DNA of 64,000 nucleotides from UBA964 sp031382085 (lineage in GTDB: Bacteria > Pseudomonadota > Gammaproteobacteria > Steroidobacterales > Steroidobacteraceae), in NCBI GenBank assembly GCA_031382085.1, contig JANMYM010000065.1, forward strand, positions 40,571-104,570. The letters run 5' to 3'. Both the position numbers and the translations under genes were made by a program. The notes under the pieces were generated by a model, which was not told the origin of the DNA, ran no database searches, and worked only from the letters and a program-made list of their open reading frames with translations. The stretch's first letter is position 1. The number at the start of each line of letters is the position of its first letter. Positions 52,614-61,339 of the stretch are shown here, in pieces.

Positions 52614-53195
52614 CTAATGCCCGATCAGCGACAGGAATTCCTTGCGCGTGTCAGGGTTTTTCTTGATTGAACCGCGCAGTGCCGACGTCACGGTGGATGA
52701 GCCGGCATGCTTGACGCCGCGCGATTCCATGCACAGGTGGCGGCATTCCAGCACCACGGCAACCCCAAGCGGCTGCAGATGCCTGGCGAGCGCATCCGCA
52801 ATCTGATTGGTCAGGCGCTCCTGCACCTGCAGGCGCCGCGAATAAACCTCGACCAGCCTTGAGATCTTGGAAAGCCCGAGGATTTTCTTGTCGGGCACAT
52901 AGCCGACATAAGCCTTGCCAAAAAACGGTGCTATATGGTGCTCGCACAGGGAGTAGACCGGAATGTCGCGGACTATGACCATCTCATCGACGCCCTCGCC
53001 GCCATCTTCGAACACCTTGAGCACGTCCTCCGGCTTCTCACGATAGCCCTTGGTGTACTCGGTCATGGCCTTCAGAAAACGCAACGGCGTCTCCTGCAGG
53101 CCCTCACGATCCGGGTCCTCGCCAATAAGGCGCAGCAGGTGGCGCACCATATCGACATCCCGGGGTTTAAATTTGTGCTTTTTCTCGGCATCCAT
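52614..53195 (-). CDS. folE: GTP cyclohydrolase I, type I (FolE)
   Basis: Converts GTP to dihydroneopterin triphosphate for folate. Zinc and active-site motifs: VYSLCEHHIAPFFGKAYVGYVP (Cys-Glu-His-His), LSKISRLVEVYSRRLQVQERLT and LECRHLCMESRGV (second Cys). 193 residues, ATG with AAGGA upstream. Its stop codon overlaps the CTAA duplication beside the candidate MITE. It is not a usual neighbour of lipB. Confidence 0.96.
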   Translation of the reverse strand: MDAEKKHKFKPRDVDMVRHLLRLIGEDPDREGLQETPLRFLKAMTEYTKGYREKPEDVLKVFEDGGEGVDEMVIVRDIPVYSLCEHHIAPFFGKAYVGYVPDKKILGLSKISRLVEVYSRRLQVQERLTNQIADALARHLQPLGVAVVLECRHLCMESRGVKHAGSSTVTSALRGSIKKNPDTRKEFLSLIGH

Positions 53196-53209
53196 ACCGG
53201 ATTCCTTTG

Positions 53210-53866
53210 TTAGCTTTTTGTTACCAGCCGCTCGATCAGCAGTGGCGCGAAGGCGCGCGCCACCGATGCCAATTCCGGTTGCGCGCCAAAACCAGCGATC
53301 TGAGTCATCGAGAGACCAGCATACCCGCAGGGGTTGATGCGGTCGAACGGCGACAAATCCATGTTCACATTCAGCGCCAGGCCGTGGTAGCTGCCGCCGC
53401 GCCGGACTCGAATCCCGATGCTCGCGATCTTGGCGTCAGCGATATAAACCCCCGGAGCATCCGCCCGCGTGCGCGCCGTTATCCCGTACCCGGCCAGCAG
53501 CTCGACGCTGGACTGCTCCAGCGCCGTTACCAGGTCGCGCACGCCGAGCCCGGCGCGCCGCAGGTCGATCAGCGGATACACCATCAGCTGCCCCGGCCCG
53601 TGATAGGTCACCTGACCACCGCGATCGATTCGCACGACCGGAATGTCACCCGCCGCAAGCACATGGTCCGGATCGGCATTCATGCCCAACGTGAATACTG
53701 GCGGGTGTTCCAGAAACCAGATCTGATCCGGCGTCGTGGCGTCACGACGGTCGGTGAGCGCCTGCATCTCGCGCCAGACCGGTTCGTAGTCACGGCGGCC
53801 GAGCCAGTCACAGACGATTCCGCCCTGCGTCAGCCACGGCGCGGCAATTTTGTTAGCCTGGGCCAT
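53210..53866 (-). CDS. lipB: Octanoyl-[ACP]:protein N-octanoyltransferase
   Basis: First step of lipoate synthesis. Motifs: RGGQVTYHGPGQLMVYPLIDL, the acyl-accepting Cys in INPCGYAGL and the catalytic Lys in DAKIASIGIRV. 218 residues. It is followed by folE and preceded by lipA, all on the minus strand. In most relatives lipB follows ybeD in the same direction. Confidence 0.96.
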   Translation of the reverse strand: MAQANKIAAPWLTQGGIVCDWLGRRDYEPVWREMQALTDRRDATTPDQIWFLEHPPVFTLGMNADPDHVLAAGDIPVVRIDRGGQVTYHGPGQLMVYPLIDLRRAGLGVRDLVTALEQSSVELLAGYGITARTRADAPGVYIADAKIASIGIRVRRGGSYHGLALNVNMDLSPFDRINPCGYAGLSMTQIAGFGAQPELASVARAFAPLLIERLVTKS

Positions 53867-53868
53867 TC

Positions 53869-54897
53869 TCAGGCCGGCAGGCCTGCGTTATCGAGGCCGG
53901 CGTTGTTGCCCTGCAGGGCCTGCTCGGCGCGATAGCTGGAGCGCACCAGCGGGCCGGCAACGCACTCGCGAAAGCCACGGGCCAGCGCCTGCGCCCGATA
54001 GTGATCGAATTCAGCCGGCGTGACGAAGCGCGCCACCGGCAGGTGATGCGGCGTCGGTCGCAGGTACTGACCGAGGGTCAGCAGGTCGACGTGCGCGGCC
54101 CGCAGATCGTCCAGCGTCGCGAGGATTTCCGCGTCGGTTTCACCCAGACCTAACATCAGGCTGGTCTTGGTCAGCACCGCCGGGCGATGCCGCTTGGCAA
54201 AGGCCAGAACCTGCAGAGTCTGGTCGTAACCCGCGCGCGGATCGCGCACCGGATGCGTCAGGCGACGCACCGTTTCGACGTTTTGCGCGAACACTTCCAG
54301 GCCCGCATCGACCACGATGGCCACATGCTCGGGCACACCCTGAAAATCTGGCGTCAGCGCCTCGACCGCGGTTGCCGGCGTGCGCTGCTTGATCGCCCGC
54401 ACCGTCGCCGCAAAATGCGCGGCGCCACCGTCCGGCAGGTCGTCTCTGTTGACCGACGTCAGCACGATGTATTTCAGACCCAGCAGTTCGACCGAGCGTG
54501 CGGTGTTAGCTGGCTCATCGGCATCCAGCCAGCCGCGCGGATTGCCGGTGTCAACGGCACAGAAACGGCAGGCCCGCGTGCAAACTTCGCCCATCAGCAT
54601 GAAGGTCGCCGTGCCCGCATTCCAGCATTCACCGATGTTAGGACACTTGGCCTGTTCGCAGACCGTGGCCAGGCGATGCTCGCGCGCCAGGGCGCGCACC
54701 GATTCATAGCCAGCGCCCGCCGCCAGCGGCGCGCGTATCCAGCGCGGCTTGCCCCTGAGGCCATCGTTGTCAGGCGCCTCGCGAACCGGGCGCACGCCAT
54801 CCTTGATCGCGGTAAACCCCTGCGCGGTGCGATATTTCTCACCGCTGCGCGCTTGCGCGGGCTCGCTGACTACCGGGATTTTCTTGAAGTCCGCCAC
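53869..54897 (-). CDS. lipA: Lipoyl synthase (radical SAM)
   Basis: Inserts two sulfurs into octanoyl groups. The auxiliary cluster motif is CEQAKCPNIGEC and the radical-SAM cluster is CTRACRFC; the C-terminal RSSYRAEQ supplies the conserved Ser ligand. 342 residues, GTG start 54897 (ADFKKIPVV). The gene lies 2 bp before lipB and is cotranscribed. Confidence 0.97.
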   Translation of the reverse strand: MADFKKIPVVSEPAQARSGEKYRTAQGFTAIKDGVRPVREAPDNDGLRGKPRWIRAPLAAGAGYESVRALAREHRLATVCEQAKCPNIGECWNAGTATFMLMGEVCTRACRFCAVDTGNPRGWLDADEPANTARSVELLGLKYIVLTSVNRDDLPDGGAAHFAATVRAIKQRTPATAVEALTPDFQGVPEHVAIVVDAGLEVFAQNVETVRRLTHPVRDPRAGYDQTLQVLAFAKRHRPAVLTKTSLMLGLGETDAEILATLDDLRAAHVDLLTLGQYLRPTPHHLPVARFVTPAEFDHYRAQALARGFRECVAGPLVRSSYRAEQALQGNNAGLDNAGLPA

Positions 54898-54915
54898 AGG
54901 TCCGATCTTACGCCA

Positions 54916-55608
54916 TCAGCCGTTAGCCCCGGAGGCCAGGCGGGTATCAAGCTCCTGCAGGCGCTGCGGCGTGCCTATGTCAAACCACAGGCCATCGTAA
55001 AGCTGCGCGGCCAGCCTGCCGGCATTGAGCGCACGCTGCAGCAGCGGCAACAACGGAAATCCGCCCGGCGCACTGCCGGCGAAAAACTCAGGGCGGTACA
55101 CCGCGATACCCGAATAGGTGCGGCGCACCGCGGTCGCATGCGGGACGATGCGCTGCCCGGCGACAAAAAAATCGCCGTGCGCGTGCTGTGCGGGATTTTG
55201 CACCATGACCAACAGGCCATCGCAGTCCGCCGGCAGCTCAGCCACGCGGGCGAAATTGCAATCGGTCCAGATGTCGCCGTTGACCACCAGGAACGGCTCC
55301 GGACCTAACAAATGCAAGGCCTTGAAGATGCCGCCGCCCGCCTCGAGTGGCACGGGGCCCTCTTCGCTGTAGTGCACCTGGAGTCCGAAGCGCACGCCAT
55401 CGGCAACGTGCGCGCGGATCTGCGCGCCCAGCCACGACAGATTGATGACCACTTCGCGCACCCCGGCGCGAGCCAGAGCTGTCAGGTGCCAGTCGATGAG
55501 CGCACGGCCACCTGCCTGCAGCAGGGGTTTGGGAGTGTTCAGCGTCGAGGGCCGCATGCGCTCGCCGCGACCCGCGGCTAACACCATGGCGCGCTTCGGA
55601 ATGCTCAT
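54916..55608 (-). CDS. murU: N-acetylmuramate alpha-1-phosphate uridylyltransferase
   Basis: Sugar-nucleotidyl transferase of the anhydro-recycling shortcut that bypasses MurA/MurB. The signature AMVLAAGRGERMRPSTLNTPKPLLQAGG begins the protein; VVNGDIWTD is the metal site, and WFDIGTPQRLQEL ends it. 230 residues. It overlaps the upstream kinase gene by ATGA, the amgK-murU pairing known from Pseudomonas. Confidence 0.93.
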   Translation of the reverse strand: MSIPKRAMVLAAGRGERMRPSTLNTPKPLLQAGGRALIDWHLTALARAGVREVVINLSWLGAQIRAHVADGVRFGLQVHYSEEGPVPLEAGGGIFKALHLLGPEPFLVVNGDIWTDCNFARVAELPADCDGLLVMVQNPAQHAHGDFFVAGQRIVPHATAVRRTYSGIAVYRPEFFAGSAPGGFPLLPLLQRALNAGRLAAQLYDGLWFDIGTPQRLQELDTRLASGANG

Positions 55609-56639
55609 GCCGCCAGCACTCTTTTGTTAGCCAGAGGCAGCTGCGCTACCAGGCGCTCCTCAATCCAGCGCGCCAGGGCCTGCGTCTCGCTGTAACGCGC
55701 CGCGGCATCACGCACATAGTTGAGCGTCAGCGGCAGATCGGCGAGATACCCGGGCTTGCCATCGCGGTGGCAAAGGCGCGCGAAAATTCCCAGCACTTTG
55801 ACATGGCGCTGCAATCCAGCAAGATCAAACCAGCGCAGCAACTCGCGCTCATCGCAGCCCGCCAAAGTGCGGCCACCGTCGGCGGCATGGAGACGCTGCC
55901 TGTAATTTCGCAACCAGACCTGCAGTCGTTCGCGGGGCCAGCGGATATAACAGTCCTTGAATAGCGACACCAGGTCATAGGCGACCGGGCCCGCAACCGC
56001 ATCCTGAAAATCGATCACGCCCGGATTGTTGGCGGGCAGCCGCATCAGATTGCGCGAGTGATAGTCGCGGTGCACGAACACCACCGGCTGACGCAGCACT
56101 TCATCGCGCAGCCAGGCCATGGTCCTGGCGAGCAGCGCTTCCTCATCCGGGTTCATGCGGTATTGCAGGTGGCGCCGCAGGAACCATTCCGGCATCAGGG
56201 CCATTTCCCGCTCCAGCGCTGCCGCGTCATAGGCGGCGAGCTCCCGCGCCGCAGCGCCACCCTGCAACTGCATGGCGAGCAGCGCCCGTATCGCATCATC
56301 GTACAGGGTGTCCGGATCGCTGCCCGACTCGAGCGCGGCCAGATAGGACTGCGATCCGAGGTCCTCCATCAGCACGAAACCCTGCGCGGGATCAACGGCC
56401 CGCACCTCCGGCACATGGACCCCCAAAGGCGCCAGCAGCCCCGCGATCTTGAGATACGGCGCGATATCTTCCTTGTCGGGCGGTGCGTCCATGACAATGG
56501 CGGTGTTCCCGGCTCGATCAGTCGCGCGCCAATAGCGGCGAAAACTCGCGTCCGCGGATGCGATCGCGAGTGACTGCAGTTGAAACCCGGTTTCCGAATC
56601 CAGCCAGCGATGAATCGCGGCGCGGCGCATGTCCGTCAT
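55605..56639 (-). CDS. amgK: N-acetylmuramate/N-acetylglucosamine 1-kinase
   Basis: Phosphorylates MurNAc at C1 for MurU. An aminoglycoside-phosphotransferase fold: ADASFRRYWRA near the N terminus, the catalytic loop FVHRDYHSRNLM and the metal-binding GVIDFQDAVAGPVAYDLVSLF. 344 residues. ATG 56639 is the only sensible start; the long upstream extension overlaps lptD. No Shine-Dalgarno sequence is visible, and a -10-like element lies only a few bases upstream. Confidence 0.93.
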   Translation of the reverse strand: MTDMRRAAIHRWLDSETGFQLQSLAIASADASFRRYWRATDRAGNTAIVMDAPPDKEDIAPYLKIAGLLAPLGVHVPEVRAVDPAQGFVLMEDLGSQSYLAALESGSDPDTLYDDAIRALLAMQLQGGAAARELAAYDAAALEREMALMPEWFLRRHLQYRMNPDEEALLARTMAWLRDEVLRQPVVFVHRDYHSRNLMRLPANNPGVIDFQDAVAGPVAYDLVSLFKDCYIRWPRERLQVWLRNYRQRLHAADGGRTLAGCDERELLRWFDLAGLQRHVKVLGIFARLCHRDGKPGYLADLPLTLNYVRDAAARYSETQALARWIEERLVAQLPLANKRVLAA

Positions 56640-56666
56640 GTGCTGCCAGTATAATGTTCCGCACTC
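56640..56666. promoter_or_regulatory. 27-bp divergent promoter between amgK and lptD
   Basis: The gap contains AGTATAAT. On the plus strand TATAAT at 56650-56655 would start lptD transcription only about five bases before its ATG. On the minus strand the complement gives TATACT at 56653-56648, about three bases before the amgK start. Neither gene has a Shine-Dalgarno sequence, which fits near-leaderless transcripts. The -35 elements would have to lie inside the opposite coding regions, and no strong ones are visible. Confidence 0.5.
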
Positions 56667-58955
56667 ATGCCGCCCCGACTTCAGTATCTGTTGGCAATCT
56701 GGCTGGCCGGCACAGCGCCCCTCACCGCTTTTGCGGCCGAACCGACCCGCTGCCCGAGACCGGGCGGCACTTCGACCGCGTCGGATGCGGCCTCCGCGGC
56801 TCGCACCGCTACACCACCACCCCTCACGCCCCAGGACTCGACAATTCAGATCAGCAGCGACAATGCGACCCTGGGCGTCGATGGCAATGCGCAGTTGCGC
56901 GGCAACGTCCAGGTCCGCCAGGGCGATCGCGAAATTCGCGCCGACGAGGTCGATTACAGTGCGCAGGGCAACCAGCTGGATGTCCGCGGCAAGGTTGAAT
57001 ACCGCGACCCGCTGGTGCAGCTGCGTGGTTCGAGCGGCGCCTATTCCGCGACCCGGGGCGCCGACGTGCAGGGCGCGGAGTTTGAATTGCCATCGCGCCC
57101 GGCGCGTGGCCGCGCCGAATCTGTCAGCGTCGGGATCGATGGGCGCATGAAACTGCGCGGTGTTAGCTTCAGCACCTGCCCCGCCGACGATCCGGCCTGG
57201 CGCCTGCTGGCCCGCGAGCTCGACCTGGATACCCGGGCCCGCAACGGTGTCGGGCGCCACACCCGCATCGAATTCAAGGGCGTGCCCATCCTGTACCTGC
57301 CGTACATCAGCTTTCCGCTTGGCAATCAGCGCAAGAGCGGCTTCCTGTTCCCGGACGGCGGTTATTCCAGTCGCAGCGGCGCGCAGCTGACGGCGCCCTG
57401 GTACTGGAACATCCACCCGCAGGCGGATGCGACGCTCGCCCCCACGCTGTACACGCGCCGCGGCTTGGATCTGAACGGTGAGTTGCGGTTTCTGACAGCG
57501 GCGCAGCGCGCTGAACTGCGCTTTGACGTGCTGCCCTCCGACGATCTTTATGGCAGCGACCGTGGTCGCGCGGTGCTGCACTACGGCGCCGACTGGGCCA
57601 ACGGCTGGCGCGCCCGCGTCGATGCCGAAAACGTCAGCGACCAGGAATATTTCGAGGATTTTGCGCAGGGCCCGGAAGGCACCAGCGTGGCATTTGCGGC
57701 CCGCAATGCCGAATTCAGTTACCGCGGCGAGAACTGGCGTTTGTTAGGTCAGGTGCAGCATTTCCAGACCATCGATCGGAACCTGGCGGCCAGCGCGCGA
57801 CCCTACGCCCGCCTGCCACGGTTGTTAGCAGCCGGCAATTACCGCTTTGGACCGCTGTTCCTGCAGTTTGACGGCGAGACGGTGAATTTTTCGCGCGGCG
57901 TCGGTGTCAATGGCTGGCGCACCGACCTGATGCCGCGCGTCGGCATCAGCTTCGAGGCGCCCGGCTGGTATCTGCGGCCTGCCGCCGGCTATCGCTACAC
58001 CCGCTATCAGCTGCACGACGTCGCGGTCGGCGCGCCGCGCTCGCCACAACGTTCGATGCCGTTCGCGCAACTCGATGCGGGCCTGGTGCTCGAGCGCGAC
58101 GGCGACAGTGCGCGGCGCGTCACTCTGGAGCCACGCCTGCAGTATCTCTACCTGCCGTTTCGAGAGCAAAACCAGCTGCCGGTGTTCGACACGGCGCTAC
58201 CCGACCAGTCGCTGTTCCAGTTGTTCAGCGGCAACCGTTATGTCGGCGCGGACCGGGTCAATGATGCCAATCAGGTCACCACGGCGCTCACCGCGCGCAT
58301 TTTCGACGCCACCACGGGGCGCGAAAAGCTAACAGCAACGCTGGGCGAGACCTGGTACCTCAGCGGCCCGCGGGTCAACCTGCCGGGCGAGGTGCGGCGC
58401 GTGGAGAAACGCGGCGACGTGATCGCCGAACTGGGCCTGCAGACCTGGCGGCACTGGAACATCGGCGCGAGCCTGCAATGGAATCCCGAAGCCTCGCGCA
58501 GCGAGCGTGCGCAATTGCGCTTGCAGTACCAGCCGGCGCCGGATCGGGTTATCAATGTTGCTTATCGCATGCAATACAACACCGACCCGCGTAACGCCGG
58601 CACCGGGCCGACCTCAGGGGTCGGTCGACTGGAACAGGCCGAGGTGTCGGCCGCCTGGCCGATCCGCGATCGCTGGCAGCTGTTCGCGCGCAATGTCTAT
58701 GACCTCGGCGCCCGTCAGTCGCTGGACCAGTTTGCAGGCCTGGAATACCGCGCCTGCTGTTACCGGTTGCGGGTCGTGGCACGCCGTTTCATCTCCAATC
58801 GCACCGGTGAGCGCGACAGCGGCATCTATTTGCAGCTGGAACTCAATGGATTAGCCAGTGTCGGAACCCCAGCAGGTACTTTTCTCGAAAGTACAATTCG
58901 GGGATACTCCAGCGCCGCGACGGGCGATTCCCCCGCGGAAAATATAACTCGCTGA
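56667..58955 (+). CDS. lptD: LPS-assembly outer-membrane protein LptD (762 aa)
   Basis: Inserts lipopolysaccharide into the outer leaflet with LptE. A signal peptide (1-23) precedes a jellyroll domain (NATLGVDGNAQLRGNVQVRQGDREIRADEVDYSAQGNQLDVRG, OstA type), then the 26-strand barrel. Cys pairs needed for LptD oxidation appear: Cys 29 and Cys 171 in the N-terminal part and the adjacent Cys-Cys in EYRACCYRL. First gene of lptD-surA-pdxA-rsmA. Confidence 0.96.
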   Translation: MPPRLQYLLAIWLAGTAPLTAFAAEPTRCPRPGGTSTASDAASAARTATPPPLTPQDSTIQISSDNATLGVDGNAQLRGNVQVRQGDREIRADEVDYSAQGNQLDVRGKVEYRDPLVQLRGSSGAYSATRGADVQGAEFELPSRPARGRAESVSVGIDGRMKLRGVSFSTCPADDPAWRLLARELDLDTRARNGVGRHTRIEFKGVPILYLPYISFPLGNQRKSGFLFPDGGYSSRSGAQLTAPWYWNIHPQADATLAPTLYTRRGLDLNGELRFLTAAQRAELRFDVLPSDDLYGSDRGRAVLHYGADWANGWRARVDAENVSDQEYFEDFAQGPEGTSVAFAARNAEFSYRGENWRLLGQVQHFQTIDRNLAASARPYARLPRLLAAGNYRFGPLFLQFDGETVNFSRGVGVNGWRTDLMPRVGISFEAPGWYLRPAAGYRYTRYQLHDVAVGAPRSPQRSMPFAQLDAGLVLERDGDSARRVTLEPRLQYLYLPFREQNQLPVFDTALPDQSLFQLFSGNRYVGADRVNDANQVTTALTARIFDATTGREKLTATLGETWYLSGPRVNLPGEVRRVEKRGDVIAELGLQTWRHWNIGASLQWNPEASRSERAQLRLQYQPAPDRVINVAYRMQYNTDPRNAGTGPTSGVGRLEQAEVSAAWPIRDRWQLFARNVYDLGARQSLDQFAGLEYRACCYRLRVVARRFISNRTGERDSGIYLQLELNGLASVGTPAGTFLESTIRGYSSAATGDSPAENITR

Positions 58956-58973
58956 TTTTTAAGGATTTTTATC

Positions 58974-60350
58974 ATGCCTCAGGCGCCCCCTTCGCATCTA
59001 CTCGCCCTGTTCTTGGCTGTTGGCCTGGCGCAGGCGGCGGCACAGGAGCCCGCGGCTGTACCTGTAGCGGCGGCACCTGTGGCCGTACCTGCGGCAGCCG
59101 AGGCGCCGGTCAAAGGCCTGCTGCTCGATAAGGTCGCCGCGGTCGTCAACGAAGGCGTGGTGCTGCAGAGCGAGGTCGAGGACCAGATGGCCCTGCTGGT
59201 GCAGCGCTTGCGTGCCGAGTCGCAGCAGTCCGGAAAGCCGCTGGAACTGCCACCGCTCGACGCGCTGCGCACCCAGGTGCTCGAGCGCCTGGTCATGCAG
59301 GAAATCCAGATGCAGCGCGCCGGCAAAGTGGGATTGCGCATCAACGATGAAGCCTTGAATAACGCGCTAACAGATATAGCGCAACGCAATAACCTGCAGT
59401 TGGCACAGTTGCCTGAGGCGGTCTCCCAGCAGGGCCTCGACTACGCAGGCTATCGCGAAACCGTGCGCCGCGATCTGACGCTGACCTACCTGCGCCAGCG
59501 CGATGTACTGCAGCGCATCTACGTTTCGCCGCGCGAACTGCAACAGTTTCTCGATCGACAGAAAAATCGCCCATCGGAGTTGAACGAATACAACCTGTCG
59601 CACATTCTGATCGCGGTGCCGCAGGCTGCCACGCCGCAGCAGCTGGATGAAGCCGCGCGCCGCGCAACCGACGTCTATGAGCGAGCGGGCAAGGGCGAGG
59701 ATTTTTCGCGCCTCGCGGTGCAGTACTCCAACAGCCAGACCGCACTCGAGGGTGGTTCGTTAGGCTGGCGCAAGGGCGGCGAGGTGCCGACCATCCTGGC
59801 GGAGTTGGTCGCGCGTCTCAAAGCGGGTGAAGTCAGCGAACCGCTGCGCACCCCGAGCGGGTACCACATCGTGCGTGTCAACGAGATTCGTGGCGCCGAC
59901 ACCCAGACCGTCGTGCGCCAGACACACGTGCGCCATATCCTGATGAAGCCCACCGAGATTCAGGACGACGCGACGATCCGTCAAAAACTGGCCACGATGC
60001 GTGAACGCATCGTCGGCGGCGAGGATTTTGCCGCGCTCGCCAAGGCGAGTTCCGAGGATCCGGGCTCCGCGACCGACGGCGGCGATCTCGGCTGGACCAA
60101 CCCGGGCACCTTCCTGCCGGAATTTGAAGCGACGATGACAGAACTCAAGGACGGTGAAATCAGCCAGCCGTTTCATACGCAATTCGGCTGGCACATCGCA
60201 CAGGTGTTGGGCCGCCGCGATTTCGATAACACCGACGAAATGCGCAAGCAGCGCGCCTTCATGCAGATCCGCGAAAGCAAGTCTGAAGAAGAAGCGGAAT
60301 TGTGGCTGCGGCGCCTGCGCGACGAGGCCTTCGTCGAATACCGGATGTGA
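58974..60350 (+). CDS. surA: Periplasmic chaperone and prolyl isomerase SurA
   Basis: Chaperones outer-membrane proteins, including LptD, to BAM. Signal peptide 1-23, an Ala/Pro/Val linker, the SurA N domain (LLDKVAAVVNEGVVLQSEVEDQ), two parvulin domains (about 205-305, SHILIAVP; about 315-415, RHILMKP) and a C-terminal helix. AAGGA precedes ATG 58974. 458 residues. Confidence 0.97.
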   Translation: MPQAPPSHLLALFLAVGLAQAAAQEPAAVPVAAAPVAVPAAAEAPVKGLLLDKVAAVVNEGVVLQSEVEDQMALLVQRLRAESQQSGKPLELPPLDALRTQVLERLVMQEIQMQRAGKVGLRINDEALNNALTDIAQRNNLQLAQLPEAVSQQGLDYAGYRETVRRDLTLTYLRQRDVLQRIYVSPRELQQFLDRQKNRPSELNEYNLSHILIAVPQAATPQQLDEAARRATDVYERAGKGEDFSRLAVQYSNSQTALEGGSLGWRKGGEVPTILAELVARLKAGEVSEPLRTPSGYHIVRVNEIRGADTQTVVRQTHVRHILMKPTEIQDDATIRQKLATMRERIVGGEDFAALAKASSEDPGSATDGGDLGWTNPGTFLPEFEATMTELKDGEISQPFHTQFGWHIAQVLGRRDFDNTDEMRKQRAFMQIRESKSEEEAELWLRRLRDEAFVEYRM

Positions 60351-61339
60351 ACGCGCCGCGTATCGCGCTGACCGCCGGCGAACCGGCCGGCATCGGACCT
60401 GACATCTGCCTGACGCTGGCGCTCACGCGCCACAACTGCGATCTTGTCTGCGTCGGTGATCGCGAGGTACTCGCAGCACGCGCGCGGCAACTGGGGCTGG
60501 CCGTTGAGCTAACAGATTATGAACCGGGTAGCGTCCGCAGGCCGCAGCGTGCGGGCCTGTTACCGGTGCTGCACCTGCCTTGCGCCGCGCCGGTCACCGC
60601 CGGCCGGCTGGACCCGGCAAACGCCGCCCAGGTGCTACGCATGCTGGACCGGGCGATCGAGGGTGCGCGCCGTGGCGAGTTCGACGCCATGGTGACCGCG
60701 CCGCTGCAGAAAAGCATCATCAACGATTCCGGCACGGCGTTTTCCGGCCACACCGAGTACCTCGCGCAACGCACGGGTGCACCGTTGCCGGTGATGTTGC
60801 TGGTCGCTGGCGAGCTGAGGGTGGCGCTCGCGACCACGCATCTGCCGCTGCAGGCAGTGAGCGGCGCGCTCAACCCCGCGTTGCTGGGCGCGGTCATGGA
60901 TGTACTGCAGACCGACCTGCCACAGTTGTTAGGTGGCAGGGCGCCTCGCATCGCGGTCTGCGGTCTGAACCCGCACGCTGGAGAGGCCGGGCATCTCGGC
61001 CGGGAAGACCTCGACATCATCGCGCCGGCTATCGCCGCCGCAAAAGCGCGTGGCATCGCAGCCAGCGGGCCCTGGCCCGCGGACACCATTTTTGTGCCGC
61101 AAAACCGGGCGCATCACGATGTGGTGCTGGCGATGTATCACGACCAGGGGCTGCCGGTGCTCAAGGCTGCAGGCTTCGGACACGCGGTCAATGTCACGCT
61201 GGGCCTGCCGATCATTCGAACTTCGGTCGATCACGGCACCGCCCTCGATCTGGCTGGCAGTGGCCGCGCCGATGCCGGCAGCCTGCGAGCAGCGCTCACG
61301 CTCGCGCTGCAGATGACGGCCGCGCGCGGCGCAGCATGA
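60347..61339 (+). CDS. pdxA: 4-hydroxythreonine-4-phosphate dehydrogenase
   Basis: Step of vitamin B6 synthesis. ALTAGEPAGIGPDI opens the protein; SGHTEYLAQ, CGLNPHAGEAGHLGREDLDII and AMYHDQGLPVLK are metal/substrate motifs, and RTSVDHGTALDLAG closes it. GTG 60347 overlaps the surA stop as GTGA. 330 residues. Confidence 0.97.
   Translation: MNAPRIALTAGEPAGIGPDICLTLALTRHNCDLVCVGDREVLAARARQLGLAVELTDYEPGSVRRPQRAGLLPVLHLPCAAPVTAGRLDPANAAQVLRMLDRAIEGARRGEFDAMVTAPLQKSIINDSGTAFSGHTEYLAQRTGAPLPVMLLVAGELRVALATTHLPLQAVSGALNPALLGAVMDVLQTDLPQLLGGRAPRIAVCGLNPHAGEAGHLGREDLDIIAPAIAAAKARGIAASGPWPADTIFVPQNRAHHDVVLAMYHDQGLPVLKAAGFGHAVNVTLGLPIIRTSVDHGTALDLAGSGRADAGSLRAALTLALQMTAARGAA

Noticed and set aside
54187..55308. 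Open frame of 373 codons antisense to lipA and murU
   Set aside because: It crosses two real genes and has no recognisable motif.
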